A stretch of DNA of 18,628 nucleotides from Lysobacteraceae bacterium (GTDB lineage Bacteria > Pseudomonadota > Gammaproteobacteria > Xanthomonadales > Xanthomonadaceae): positions 1 to 18,628 of the forward strand of contig JAGNNB010000013.1 of the NCBI GenBank assembly GCA_017990865.1, written 5' to 3'. Positions 1-6,857 of this stretch are shown piece after piece (within the stretch, counting starts at the first letter, position 1; each line of letters opens with the position of its first letter). The notes beneath the pieces are model-generated. The model ran no database searches, had not been told where the DNA came from, and saw only the letters and a program-made list of their open reading frames with translations. The translations under genes and the position numbers were made by a program.

Positions 1-573
1 TTCCTGCACGGCTATTCGCGCTTGGTCGTCGATGCCAATCGCGAATACGACGATCCCACACTCTGCCCCGCGGTCAGCGACGGCACTTTGGTGCCGGGCA
101 ATCGCGACCTCAGCGAAGCCGCTCGTCGGCAGCGCTGGCGGCAGATCCATCAGCCCTACCATCGCGCCATTTCCGAGTGGCTGCATGCGCGCATGGCCGC
201 GGGCGGCTGCCCGGCGCTGATTTCGATCCACAGCTTCGCGCCGGAACTCGGCGGCGTGCGTCGGCGTTGGCCGATCGCGGTGCTGTGGAACGAAGACGGC
301 CGGATGGCGGTGCCCTTCATCCGCGCGCTGCGCGAGCTCGACGGCATCGATGTCGGCGATAACGAGCCGTATTCCGGCCGCGTCGGTTTCGGCTACACCA
401 TCGCCGAACACGCCGAAACTTACGGTCTGCCGCATCTGCTGATCGAACTGCGACAGGACGTACTCGACGACGACGCGCAACGCGCGCAGTGGGTCGATCT
501 GATCGTGCGACGGCTCTCGCCCTTGCTCGACGAGCCGGCCTTGTATCGGCGTTACGAAGCGGCCACGGCCTAG
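1..573 (+). CDS. N-formylglutamate amidohydrolase family protein, 3' part (5' end outside window)
   Basis: The reading frame is open from base 1 and stops at TAG 571-573, so about 190 C-terminal residues are present. The family hydrolyses N-formylglutamate to glutamate and formate, or related N-acyl/amide substrates, using a zinc-dependent peptidase-like fold. Visible family features are the SRLVVDANREYDD stretch right at the window edge, the ISIHSFAPEL block (a probable metal-binding His segment), the NEPYSG segment, and GLPHLLIELRQD near the C-terminus. A TTG at 22 lies inside the conserved block and is not the start. The ligase gene begins 32 bases downstream on the same strand, which suggests co-transcription. 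FGase-like enzymes are known to sit beside ATP-grasp ligases in operons unrelated to histidine degradation, so the true substrate may be a peptide or amide. The family call is firm; the substrate is not. Confidence 0.85.
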   Translation, partial: FLHGYSRLVVDANREYDDPTLCPAVSDGTLVPGNRDLSEAARRQRWRQIHQPYHRAISEWLHARMAAGGCPALISIHSFAPELGGVRRRWPIAVLWNEDGRMAVPFIRALRELDGIDVGDNEPYSGRVGFGYTIAEHAETYGLPHLLIELRQDVLDDDAQRAQWVDLIVRRLSPLLDEPALYRRYEAATA

Positions 574-605
574 CGCCGATCATGGACCGACAGGAGAGGA
601 GCTCG

Positions 606-2126
606 ATGCGCGACGACCCGCCAACGCCCGAAACCGTCCGCGACCGCTTCCTCGCGCTGCAAACGCGGCTCGACCCGATGTTCCGCGAGGTCTACGCCGA
701 CCCGCTGGCCGAGCGCACCGTGGTGGTGATTCCGGGTTTGAGTCTGGATCAGGAAACGCTGTCGCATATCGTCGGCGTCTCGCATTACGAAGAGCGGCAG
801 TTGAGCATGCTGATGCTGCTGCGCCTGCCGCGCACGCGCGTGGTATACGTGACCAGCGCGCCGATCGATCCGGTGGTGATCGATTACTACCTCAGTTTGC
901 TGTCCGGCGTGCCCAGCGGTCATGCGCGGCGGCGGCTCACGCTGCTGTCCGCGTACGACACCAGCGCACGCTCGCTCACCGCGAAAATTCTCGACCGGCC
1001 GCGATTGCTGCAACGCATCCGCGACGCCATCGCCGACCCGGCCACCGCGCATTTAAGTTGCTTCAACGCCACCGACGACGAAGTCGCGCTCGCAGTACAA
1101 CTCGGCATCCCGCTGTACGCCTGCGACCCCGCTTTGGGCTGGCTCGGCAGCAAGAGCGGCGGTCGTCGCGCGTTTCGTGAGGCCGGTGCGATCCTTCCGG
1201 ATGGCGCCGAGCATCTGCGCGATCTGCCCGCGCTGTACGCCGCTTTGGCCGCGTTGAAGCAGCGCAATCCGCGCCTGCGCCGCGCAGTGACGAAACTCGA
1301 AGAAGGTTTTTCGGGCGAAGGCAATGCGGTCTTCGATTACACCGACGACGCCACCGACATCGACGCCGCGACGATCGAAGCGCAACTGCCGCTGCGCTTG
1401 AAACCCGAAGCGCAGGGCCTGTCGGCCGAACGCTATCTCGCGAAATTCGCCGACATGGGCGGCATCGTCGAAGCCTGGATCGACGGCGACGACAAACGCT
1501 CGCCTTCGGTGCAGATGCGCATCAACGCGCTGGGCGCGCTGGAAATCATCTCCACGCACGATCAATTGCTCGGCGGACCGAGCGGCCAGGTGTTTCTCGG
1601 CAGCACCTTCCCGGCCGATGCGCGCTATCGCGCTTCGCTGCAGGCCGCGGGCGCGCGCATCGGCGATGCGCTGCGCGGCTACGGTGTGCTCGGCCGTTTC
1701 AGCGTCGATTTCGTGACCGTGCGCGACGGCGACGACTGGACGCATTACGCCATCGAGATCAATCTGCGCAAAGGCGGTACCACGCTGCCGTTCCAGATGC
1801 TGCAGTTCCTCACCGACGGCCGCTACGACGCCGAGCGCTGCGAATTCCTCACGCCCACCGGCCAACAGCGCGTGTATCGCGCCACCGACAACCTGTGCCG
1901 CCCGGAATACCGCCGGCTCACGCCCGACGATCTGGTCGATCTGATCGTCGAACACCGTCTGCACTTCGAACCCACGCGCCAACAGGGCGTGGTGTTCAAT
2001 CTGATCGGTGCGCTGAGCGAATTCGGCAAGCTCAGTCTGGTCAGCATCGCCGATACGCCCGACAACGCCGACGAACTGTATCGCCGCACGGTGGCGGTGA
2101 TCGATCGCGAAGTCGGGGTGAGGTAA
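606..2126 (+). CDS. ATP-grasp peptide ligase, PGM1-related
   Basis: This 506-residue protein is probably an ATP-dependent ligase that forms an amide or peptide bond through an acyl-phosphate. The start at ATG 606 is chosen because an AGGAGAGGAG-type ribosome site lies about five bases upstream; an in-frame ATG at 582 precedes that site. The N-terminal half carries a Rossmann-like region (TVVVIPGLSLDQE, then the ERQLSMLMLLRLPRTRVVYV and SCFNATDDEV segments). The C-terminal half is the ATP-grasp part: KLEEGFSGEGNAVF, EAWIDG, a GRFSVDF block, and the AIEINLRKGGTTLPF motif, with E384 and N386 as likely Mg-ATP ligands. This layout fits the family named after the pheganomycin peptide ligase PGM1. 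The upstream amidohydrolase-family gene suggests a joint pathway. Direct proof of substrate is lacking. Confidence 0.75.
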   Translation: MRDDPPTPETVRDRFLALQTRLDPMFREVYADPLAERTVVVIPGLSLDQETLSHIVGVSHYEERQLSMLMLLRLPRTRVVYVTSAPIDPVVIDYYLSLLSGVPSGHARRRLTLLSAYDTSARSLTAKILDRPRLLQRIRDAIADPATAHLSCFNATDDEVALAVQLGIPLYACDPALGWLGSKSGGRRAFREAGAILPDGAEHLRDLPALYAALAALKQRNPRLRRAVTKLEEGFSGEGNAVFDYTDDATDIDAATIEAQLPLRLKPEAQGLSAERYLAKFADMGGIVEAWIDGDDKRSPSVQMRINALGALEIISTHDQLLGGPSGQVFLGSTFPADARYRASLQAAGARIGDALRGYGVLGRFSVDFVTVRDGDDWTHYAIEINLRKGGTTLPFQMLQFLTDGRYDAERCEFLTPTGQQRVYRATDNLCRPEYRRLTPDDLVDLIVEHRLHFEPTRQQGVVFNLIGALSEFGKLSLVSIADTPDNADELYRRTVAVIDREVGVR

Positions 2127-2127
2127 A

Positions 2128-2169
2128 CGTCGTTGAGGGGCCGTCGTCGAGGGGCTGTCGTCGAGGGGC
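2128..2169. repeat. Three tandem copies of a 14-bp unit
   Basis: Three adjacent copies of roughly CGTCGTCGAGGGGC (2128-2141, 2142-2155, 2156-2169) start directly after the ligase stop codon, with one mismatch in the first copy and one in the third. No function is evident. They lie between convergent genes and may be slippage-derived. Confidence 0.7.
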
Positions 2170-2206
2170 CGCCGAGGTGCGGCCGATGTAACGCCGCCGC
2201 CGCGGC

Positions 2207-2470
2207 TCAATGCAAGGCCGTCACCGACGCATGCAGATGCGCATCTTCCAGCGCGCGGCGCAAACGCAGTTCCACGTCCTGAAGATTGCCCAGGCTCTGC
2301 GGCGCGTACAGCGTGTAGACAGGGCGACTGCTGCCGTAGGATTCCTTGCGCCCCACGCTGACGTTGCCGATACCGCTGACTTTCGCCCACAGCGCGCGCA
2401 ACGCCTGCGGGCCGATGCTCGCCGTGCCGCCCAAGGTGAAGGTGAACAAAGCGATGTGATGCGAGGACAT
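2207..2470 (-). CDS. Small conserved-looking hypothetical protein
   Basis: This 87-residue protein begins MSSHHIALFTFTLGG. I chose the ATG at 2470 rather than the upstream ATG at 2515 because the extra 15 residues look like ordinary out-of-frame sequence and the protein proper begins with a beta strand. By eye the order is strand (IALFTF), helix (PQALRALWAKV), two strands (NVSVGRKESYG, PVYTLYAP), helix (LQDVELRLRRALEDA), strand. That is a beta-alpha-beta-beta-alpha-beta pattern like a ferredoxin-like small domain. There is no signal peptide or membrane segment. No strong ribosome site is seen; GAGCGGA lies upstream. It is convergent with the ligase gene. I do not recognise its function. Confidence 0.6.
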   Translation of the reverse strand: MSSHHIALFTFTLGGTASIGPQALRALWAKVSGIGNVSVGRKESYGSSRPVYTLYAPQSLGNLQDVELRLRRALEDAHLHASVTALH

Positions 2471-2791
2471 ACGAACGATCCGCTCGGCGCCCGAGTATGC
2501 GCTCTTTCGCGGCACGGATGGCCGCTACTTTCGTCGCCGTGCGTCGGGTTGCGGCCTGACGGGCGCGCGCGATCGCGTGATGCGATCTCGATGCCGCGAT
2601 CCTGACAGCGCGCTCCGCATAACCGGATATGAATCACATAAATCGGATAAATCGCCGCGTTTCCGGTAGGATGGGGCCTGCATCGCCTCGCCTCTTGCGT
2701 CCCGTCCGACCGATTCCAACGTCGCTCGCTGCGCCCCCCCCTCCACGCGTCACCGCCCCTTCGCCGGGGTGACGCCCCTTCGGGAGCGCCC
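2471..2791. other. Intergenic region between divergent genes
   Basis: This 321-base region separates the minus-strand small gene from the methyltransferase operon, so it should carry promoters for both. An AT-rich patch at about 2625-2660 includes the near-tandem ATAAATCG units. I cannot pick a convincing -35/-10 pair. Just before the methyltransferase start are two short C4/G4 hairpins (about 2751-2786), and a GGAG at 2783-2786 serves as its ribosome site. Confidence 0.4.
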
Positions 2792-3454
2792 ATGCCCGGT
2801 TACCGGGTCCGCGGAATCGAACATGCCATCGGCGGCCATCTCTATCGGCTGCGCGTTCTCAGCGATACCCAGCAATTCGCCGATCCCGACGGTCATAGCG
2901 CGCTGATCGGCATTTCGTCGGCGCAATGGAGCCTGTTCGGGCAACTCTGGCCCGCGGGGCGATTATTGGCGCAGGCCATGCATCGCTTCGACATCGCCGG
3001 CAAACGCATTCTGGAATTGGGCTGCGGTATCGGCCTCGCCAGCCTGGTGCTGCAGCGCCGCGGCGCGGACGTGATGGCCACCGACGCGCATCCGCTGGCC
3101 GAGGTGTTTCTGGCCTACAACGCCGCGCAGAATGCGCTGCCCGCCCTGCACTACCGCCAATTGCGCTGGGACCAACCGCTGCCCGCGCTGGGTCGCTTCG
3201 ATGTGGTCATCGCCAGCGACGTGCTGTACGAACGCGATCACGCCGAACTCATCGCCGGCATCATCGAACGTCACGCCCTGCCGAAAAGCGAAGTGCTGGT
3301 CACCGATCCCGGGCGCGGCAACAGCGCGCGTTTCGGCCGCTTGCTCGGGGCGCAAGGCTTCGATTTGCACGCCGAACGATGCCCGATGAACGACGAAGAC
3401 CTGCCGCCGCATCGCGGACGCATGCTGCATTTCCGACGCGGAGACGACGCATGA
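2792..3454 (+). CDS. Class I SAM-dependent methyltransferase, METTL21/Methyltransferase_16-like
   Basis: This 220-residue protein is a probable protein (lysine) methyltransferase. SAM-binding motif I is ILELGCGIGLA (residues 73-83), the acidic residue ending the second strand is D98 in MATDAH, and motif IV is FDVVIASDVLYE (about 136-147), which resembles the Asp-x-x-Tyr region of the lysine-methyltransferase family 16. The N-terminal SAQWSLFGQLWPAGRLLA matches the segment just before motif I in that family, where a conserved W-P/S-A-G stretch leads into the SAM fold. ATG 2792 is preceded by GGAG at five-base spacing. The stop overlaps the next gene's start as ATGA, which indicates translational coupling. 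The methylated target is unknown; a ribosomal or translation-factor lysine would be typical of relatives, but that is inference. Confidence 0.8.
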   Translation: MPGYRVRGIEHAIGGHLYRLRVLSDTQQFADPDGHSALIGISSAQWSLFGQLWPAGRLLAQAMHRFDIAGKRILELGCGIGLASLVLQRRGADVMATDAHPLAEVFLAYNAAQNALPALHYRQLRWDQPLPALGRFDVVIASDVLYERDHAELIAGIIERHALPKSEVLVTDPGRGNSARFGRLLGAQGFDLHAERCPMNDEDLPPHRGRMLHFRRGDDA

Positions 3455-3789
3455 CGATGCGCGTCTCAACCGCCGTCCCGCCCGTCGCCGCGAACGCGCC
3501 GCTGTGCGCGCGCTGCGATGCCGTCTGCTGCCGGCTCACCGTGGTGCTGCAGCCGGAAGACCGCATCCCCGCGCGCTACACCACCCACACCGCAGCCGGA
3601 CTGCACGTCATGGCGCGCGACGAAGAAGGCTGGTGCGTGGCGATCGATGCCGCGCACATGCGTTGCTCGATTTACGAAAGCCGCCCGGACGTGTGCCGTC
3701 GCTTCACGATGTCCGGCCCCTACTGCCGCGAATTGCGCGCCGATTATCGCGACCGCAACGCCCGCGGCATCCCGCTGCAACTCTACTGA
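3451..3789 (+). CDS. YkgJ-family cysteine-cluster protein
   Basis: This 112-residue protein has a cysteine pattern fitting the zinc- or iron-chelating YkgJ/CxxCxxxCC family: C-x2-C-x3-CC near residues 19-27 (LCARCDAVCC), then WC, MRC, DVCRRF and YCREL further on. Such clusters are thought to bind a metal ion; their physiological role is poorly defined. The ATG at 3451 overlaps the methyltransferase stop (ATGA), so the two proteins are probably made in coupled fashion and may work together. No signal peptide is present, so it should be cytoplasmic. Eight cysteines in 112 residues is the main distinguishing feature. Confidence 0.8.
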   Translation: MTMRVSTAVPPVAANAPLCARCDAVCCRLTVVLQPEDRIPARYTTHTAAGLHVMARDEEGWCVAIDAAHMRCSIYESRPDVCRRFTMSGPYCRELRADYRDRNARGIPLQLY

Positions 3790-3803
3790 GAAAGGAGAGG
3801 CTT

Positions 3804-4073
3804 ATGCCACGTTCAAGCAAATCGCAATCCGCCGATCCCACCACGCCCGCCATTCCGCCGTCGAAGACCAGCCACCTGTTCTCGACGCGCAAGGCCAACG
3901 ACCGCACCCCGATGACCCACGAAGCCATCGCCGCGGACATCGAAGCCTTCCGCAAAGCCGGCGGCACCATCGAAGTGCTGGGCATCACCCGCGCCCTGCA
4001 TCGCATCGGCCCCGATGCGATCGAAGCGACCGCCACCGAAGACAAACCGAACCCGCCCGCGAAGAAACGCTGA
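3804..4073 (+). CDS. Small hypothetical protein with an F-x3-GG-x-I motif
   Basis: This 89-residue protein starts at ATG 3804 behind a good AAAGGAGAGG ribosome site. The first 35 residues are polar and probably disordered. They are followed by a helix (MTHEAIAADIEAFRKAGG), the strand-like TIEVLGIT, and a Lys/Pro-rich tail ending PPAKKR. The AFRKAGGTIEVL segment resembles the conserved F-x-x-x-G-G-x-I/V block of short RNA-polymerase-associated proteins such as Pseudomonas SutA. I recall this from memory only, and the acidic N-terminus of SutA is not matched. It lies 14 bases after the YkgJ-like gene and is probably in the same operon. Function unknown. Confidence 0.65.
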   Translation: MPRSSKSQSADPTTPAIPPSKTSHLFSTRKANDRTPMTHEAIAADIEAFRKAGGTIEVLGITRALHRIGPDAIEATATEDKPNPPAKKR

Positions 4074-4118
4074 CGAACCCTCCTCGAACCTACCGACGAC
4101 CCGACACGGAGCCCCCCT

Positions 4119-4352
4119 TTGGCCAAGCCCAATTACTCGTTCGAAAAACGCCAGCGCGAACTGGCGAAAAAGAAAAAGCAGGAAGAAAAAGACGCGAAGA
4201 AACGCGACGCCAAAGCCAGCGCGATGCCGGAAGACGCGACATCGTCCGCGGACGAACCCGCGCCGCCCGCAACGACGGATACGGACACCACCGTCGCCCG
4301 ACCGAAAGTGCATCTGCGCACGACGAAAACCGCAGGCGAGAGCGCAGGCTGA
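4119..4352 (+). CDS. Small highly charged hypothetical protein, TTG start
   Basis: This 77-residue protein starts with TTG at 4119. GGAG at 4108-4111 supplies a ribosome site at seven-base spacing, and no in-frame ATG upstream would restore a better start. The first third is a Lys/Glu-rich amphipathic helix or coiled coil (KPNYSFEKRQRELAKKKKQE). The rest is a low-complexity, acidic, Pro/Thr/Ala-rich segment ending in a short basic patch (RPKVHLRTTKTAG). It is probably disordered and may bind nucleic acid. Short proteins beginning KPNYSFEKRQRELAKK occur widely in proteobacteria without assigned function. It is last in the methyltransferase-led gene run. Confidence 0.65.
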   Translation: MAKPNYSFEKRQRELAKKKKQEEKDAKKRDAKASAMPEDATSSADEPAPPATTDTDTTVARPKVHLRTTKTAGESAG

Positions 4353-4419
4353 ACACGGACACGCGGCATTGAATTCGCGAGCGGCCTTGAGGCCCTCTGC
4401 GATGACGTGAGCGATTTCA

Positions 4420-4510
4420 TAGGCTGGATGCTCCGCACCCAGCTTGATAGTTTTGATGACGATGCTGGGCCGATGGCCCAGCTTACGACGCTTTCGTAGG
4501 CGCATAAGCC
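4420..4510 (+). repeat. 90-bp structured intergenic repeat, copy 1
   Basis: This is the first of two near-identical units. It contains three hairpins: GCTGGATGC-TCC-GCACCCAGC (one mismatch), GCTGGGCC-GAT-GGCCCAGC (perfect), and ACGACG...CGTAGG near its end. It is separated from copy 2 by about 45 bases and belongs to no gene. It resembles the dispersed palindromic repeats found between genes in Xanthomonadaceae. Confidence 0.8.
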
Positions 4511-4555
4511 GAAGGCGTCATGCGCCATGATGTGTTGGAACGTGATGCATTTTTG

Positions 4556-4645
4556 TAGGCTGGGTGCTCCGCACCCAGCTTGATAGTTTGATGACGATGC
4601 TGGGTCGACGACCCTGCCTACGACGCTTTCGTAGGTGCATGCGCC
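4556..4645 (+). repeat. 90-bp structured intergenic repeat, copy 2
   Basis: The second unit differs from copy 1 by one missing T and a few substitutions. Its first hairpin, GCTGGGTGC-TCC-GCACCCAGC, is perfect. In the second hairpin a C-to-T change on one arm is matched by G-to-A on the other, while a further change breaks one pair. The remaining bases between 4353 and 4701 hold nothing I can identify; the autotransporter promoter must lie in or near this copy. Confidence 0.8.
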
Positions 4646-4701
4646 CTACAGGTTCTTCTGCATTTCACAGCGATTTCGCAGCCTTGCCTTAGACTGCCGC
4701 G

Positions 4702-6684
4702 ATGAACTGGATCAAAGCACCCATTTCTTTGGCAGTAACGTCGCTCGTCTTCGCGATGCCGGCCTCGGCGCAGTCTTTCGTTCCGTTGTGGCTGACCGAT
4801 CTGCCGCCGCCGAACGGCACCTTCTACAGCAAGCCCTGGGGAATTTCCGGCAACGGCCGGGTCGTGGTGGGGGAAAGCAACCTCTCCGCCATGGTGTGGC
4901 GCGACGGCAGCAGTACGCCGACCGCACTGGCGATGCCCGCGCAAACGATCGTCAGTGCAGCGTACGCCGCGTCGGCCGACGGATCGGTCATCGTGGGTTC
5001 GTATAGCCTGCCGCAATCCAATCCTTCCCGATTCGGGCCAAATCCCATCGCCTACCGCTGGACGCAGGCCACGGGCGTCGTCGGCATCGCGCCCGCCGCG
5101 ACGACGTCCAGCACCGCCACCGGCGTGTCGCGCGACGGCAGCGTGGTGGTCGGCAGCGCCTTCGTCACCGCGCTGAATGCGCTGGCTCCGTTCCGCTGGA
5201 CGCAAACAGGCGGGAGCGTGTTGCTGGGCCTCATGCCGGGGTCGAACATGAGCGTCGCGACGGGCGTCTCGGGCGATGGATCGATCGTGGTCGGCTGGGG
5301 AAGCTTCGGATTACAGGGCGTATCGCAGGCCTACCGCTGGACCGAGTCCTTGGGCTTCGTCGGCCTGGGCCTGCCGACCGGTGCCACGGCGGCGCGAGCG
5401 CAGGCCATCTCCGACGATGGCGGCACCATCGTCGGGGGCGTGGATGGTCGCGCGGCCCGTTGGCGACCCGCGAACGGCTGGGTCCTGCTCGATCTCCTGC
5501 CCGGTCATACGCAGTCCACTGCGAATGCGGTGTCCGCGGACGGCTCCGTCGTCGTGGGCGGCAGCTACAACGCCACCGAATCTCGCGCGGTGCGCTGGAC
5601 CGGGACGCAGGCGCAGACGATCGAACAATGGCTCGCGGCGTCCGGTTACACACAAACGATAGGTGTTGGGCTGGTCGCGGCCACCGGCGTCAGCGCGGAC
5701 GGGTCCGTCGTGGTGGGCTACTCAGAGGATAATCGCGGCTGGCTGGCGCGTTCGGGCAGCGGCATCCTCGTGGATGTCGATGCGTTCAACGCCGGCCTGT
5801 CCGAATCCGCCGCCGGGCTTGCGCTCGGCGTACGCGATCAAACCAGGTTCGCGTTACGGGACGCGCAGTCGCACGCGATCGATTATGGCGACGCCGCTCG
5901 ACCCTGCGCATGGCTTTCCACCCGCGCGGGCGATCTCCACGGCGGCCAGCGCGTCGCGCAAACGCAGGTCGGTGCGTGCGCGAACGTCGGCGATGCGCAC
6001 ATCGCTTTCGGCGTCGGCGGCACGCGCACGCGGCAGGATGGGTTGCTCGGTGGCCGCACTGATCTCGATGGACGCTTCGCGAACGCATCGGTGTCCTTCC
6101 CGATCGCGTCGTCGCTGCGCGGCAACGTGTCGGTCTCGCGGGGATGGTTCGACGGCGCGCTGCGCAGACGCTACGTCAACGGCAGCGCGATCGATATGTC
6201 GCAGGCGCGACCGGACGCGCGCACGAGCGCCGTCGACGCGCGCGTGGACTGGCGCATCGCGACGAATGCCGAAAGCCTGACATGGACGCCCTATCTCGCA
6301 TACACCTGGATGCGAACCGACGTCGATCCATATACGGAAACCGGAGGCGGTTTCCCCGCGGCGTACGACCGCCTGACCGACGACACCCAGCACGCACGGC
6401 TCGGCGTGTCGGCGGAACGCGCGTGGCGACGCATGTCGTTGCAACTGACGCTTGAAGCGGTGCACCGGATGGACGAGGGCCCGACCGCCACGCGAGGACA
6501 CGTCGTCGGTCTGTACGACTTCGCGGCGCCGATCGACAGTGCGGAACGCACGTGGGGCGGCATCAACCTGAGCGCGCAAATCCCCATCGGCGAACGCGGC
6601 ATCTTGGGCCTCGACGCTCAGGGCGCCAGCGCTGGCGATGATGCGCAGTGGAGCGTTGGGGCGTCGTATCGCCTGCGGTTTTGA
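4702..6684 (+). CDS. HAF-repeat autotransporter-like outer-membrane protein
   Basis: This 660-residue exported protein has a signal peptide with cleavage expected after PASA near residue 23. Residues about 45-355 hold seven repeats of the form (G/A)VSADGSVVVG...YRW, the HAF extracellular repeat, which probably folds as a beta propeller. From about residue 394 to the end, some 267 residues alternate polar and hydrophobic strands (for example ANASVSFPIASSLRGNVSVS, TPYLAYTWMRTDV, WSVGASYRLRF) and finish with the C-terminal Phe typical of outer-membrane barrels. This size matches an autotransporter translocator domain, so the propeller is likely displayed at the surface. HAF/autotransporter fusions are common in Xanthomonadales and Burkholderiales, but the ligand is unknown. 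No clear ribosome site precedes ATG 4702. Confidence 0.8.
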   Translation: MNWIKAPISLAVTSLVFAMPASAQSFVPLWLTDLPPPNGTFYSKPWGISGNGRVVVGESNLSAMVWRDGSSTPTALAMPAQTIVSAAYAASADGSVIVGSYSLPQSNPSRFGPNPIAYRWTQATGVVGIAPAATTSSTATGVSRDGSVVVGSAFVTALNALAPFRWTQTGGSVLLGLMPGSNMSVATGVSGDGSIVVGWGSFGLQGVSQAYRWTESLGFVGLGLPTGATAARAQAISDDGGTIVGGVDGRAARWRPANGWVLLDLLPGHTQSTANAVSADGSVVVGGSYNATESRAVRWTGTQAQTIEQWLAASGYTQTIGVGLVAATGVSADGSVVVGYSEDNRGWLARSGSGILVDVDAFNAGLSESAAGLALGVRDQTRFALRDAQSHAIDYGDAARPCAWLSTRAGDLHGGQRVAQTQVGACANVGDAHIAFGVGGTRTRQDGLLGGRTDLDGRFANASVSFPIASSLRGNVSVSRGWFDGALRRRYVNGSAIDMSQARPDARTSAVDARVDWRIATNAESLTWTPYLAYTWMRTDVDPYTETGGGFPAAYDRLTDDTQHARLGVSAERAWRRMSLQLTLEAVHRMDEGPTATRGHVVGLYDFAAPIDSAERTWGGINLSAQIPIGERGILGLDAQGASAGDDAQWSVGASYRLRF

Positions 6685-6738
6685 TTGATTCGGAATATTC
6701 GCCGCAAGAGAAACAGCGCAATGCTGGATTTCTTCGTT

Positions 6739-6795
6739 TCAAGCGGGCCGGACGAGCGCGCGAAGAAGGATGTTGTTGTTGCGTTTGATCTGCAT
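6739..6795 (-). CDS. Possible 18-codon ORF behind a terminator and strong SD
   Basis: On the minus strand a GGAGG sits four to five bases before an ATG that opens an 18-codon frame (MQIKRNNNILLRALVRPA, then TGA). The terminator hairpin of the large AT-rich gene lies directly upstream. Terminator, SD and short ORF in that order resemble an attenuated leader or the remnant of a gene start, but nothing recognisable follows: the antisense of the autotransporter comes next. Three consecutive Asn codons are notable. It could easily be chance. Confidence 0.2.
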   Translation of the reverse strand: MQIKRNNNILLRALVRPA

Positions 6796-6806
6796 GGAAC
6801 CTCCAG

Positions 6807-6831
6807 AAAAAAACCCCGCCGGAGCGGGGTT
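6807..6831 (-). terminator. Rho-independent terminator of the 1255-codon gene
   Basis: An 8-bp perfect stem, AACCCCGC/GCGGGGTT (6812-6819 and 6824-6831), with a CGGA loop is followed on the minus strand by seven T (6807-6813). It lies about 27 bases past the stop of the large minus-strand gene. Its GC-rich stem looks like host sequence. Confidence 0.8.
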
Positions 6832-6857
6832 AGCGGGAACAGCACATGTTTACACTT

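Noticed and set aside
1053..2390. Open frame of 445 codons on the minus strand
   Set aside because: It is antisense to the ATP-grasp ligase and runs into the next gene; its composition is typical of a GC-rich shadow frame.
2926..3450. In-frame extension upstream of the YkgJ-like gene
   Set aside because: It overlaps the methyltransferase in another frame and is Arg-rich noise; the ATGA overlap gives a proper start at 3451.
3813..4505. Open frame of 230 codons on the minus strand, with a Phe/Arg-rich run
   Set aside because: It is antisense to two small genes that have their own ribosome sites, and extends into the 90-bp repeat.
4420..4645. Possible CRISPR array
   Set aside because: Only two long units with internal hairpins and one 45-base gap; the geometry and the absence of cas genes exclude CRISPR.
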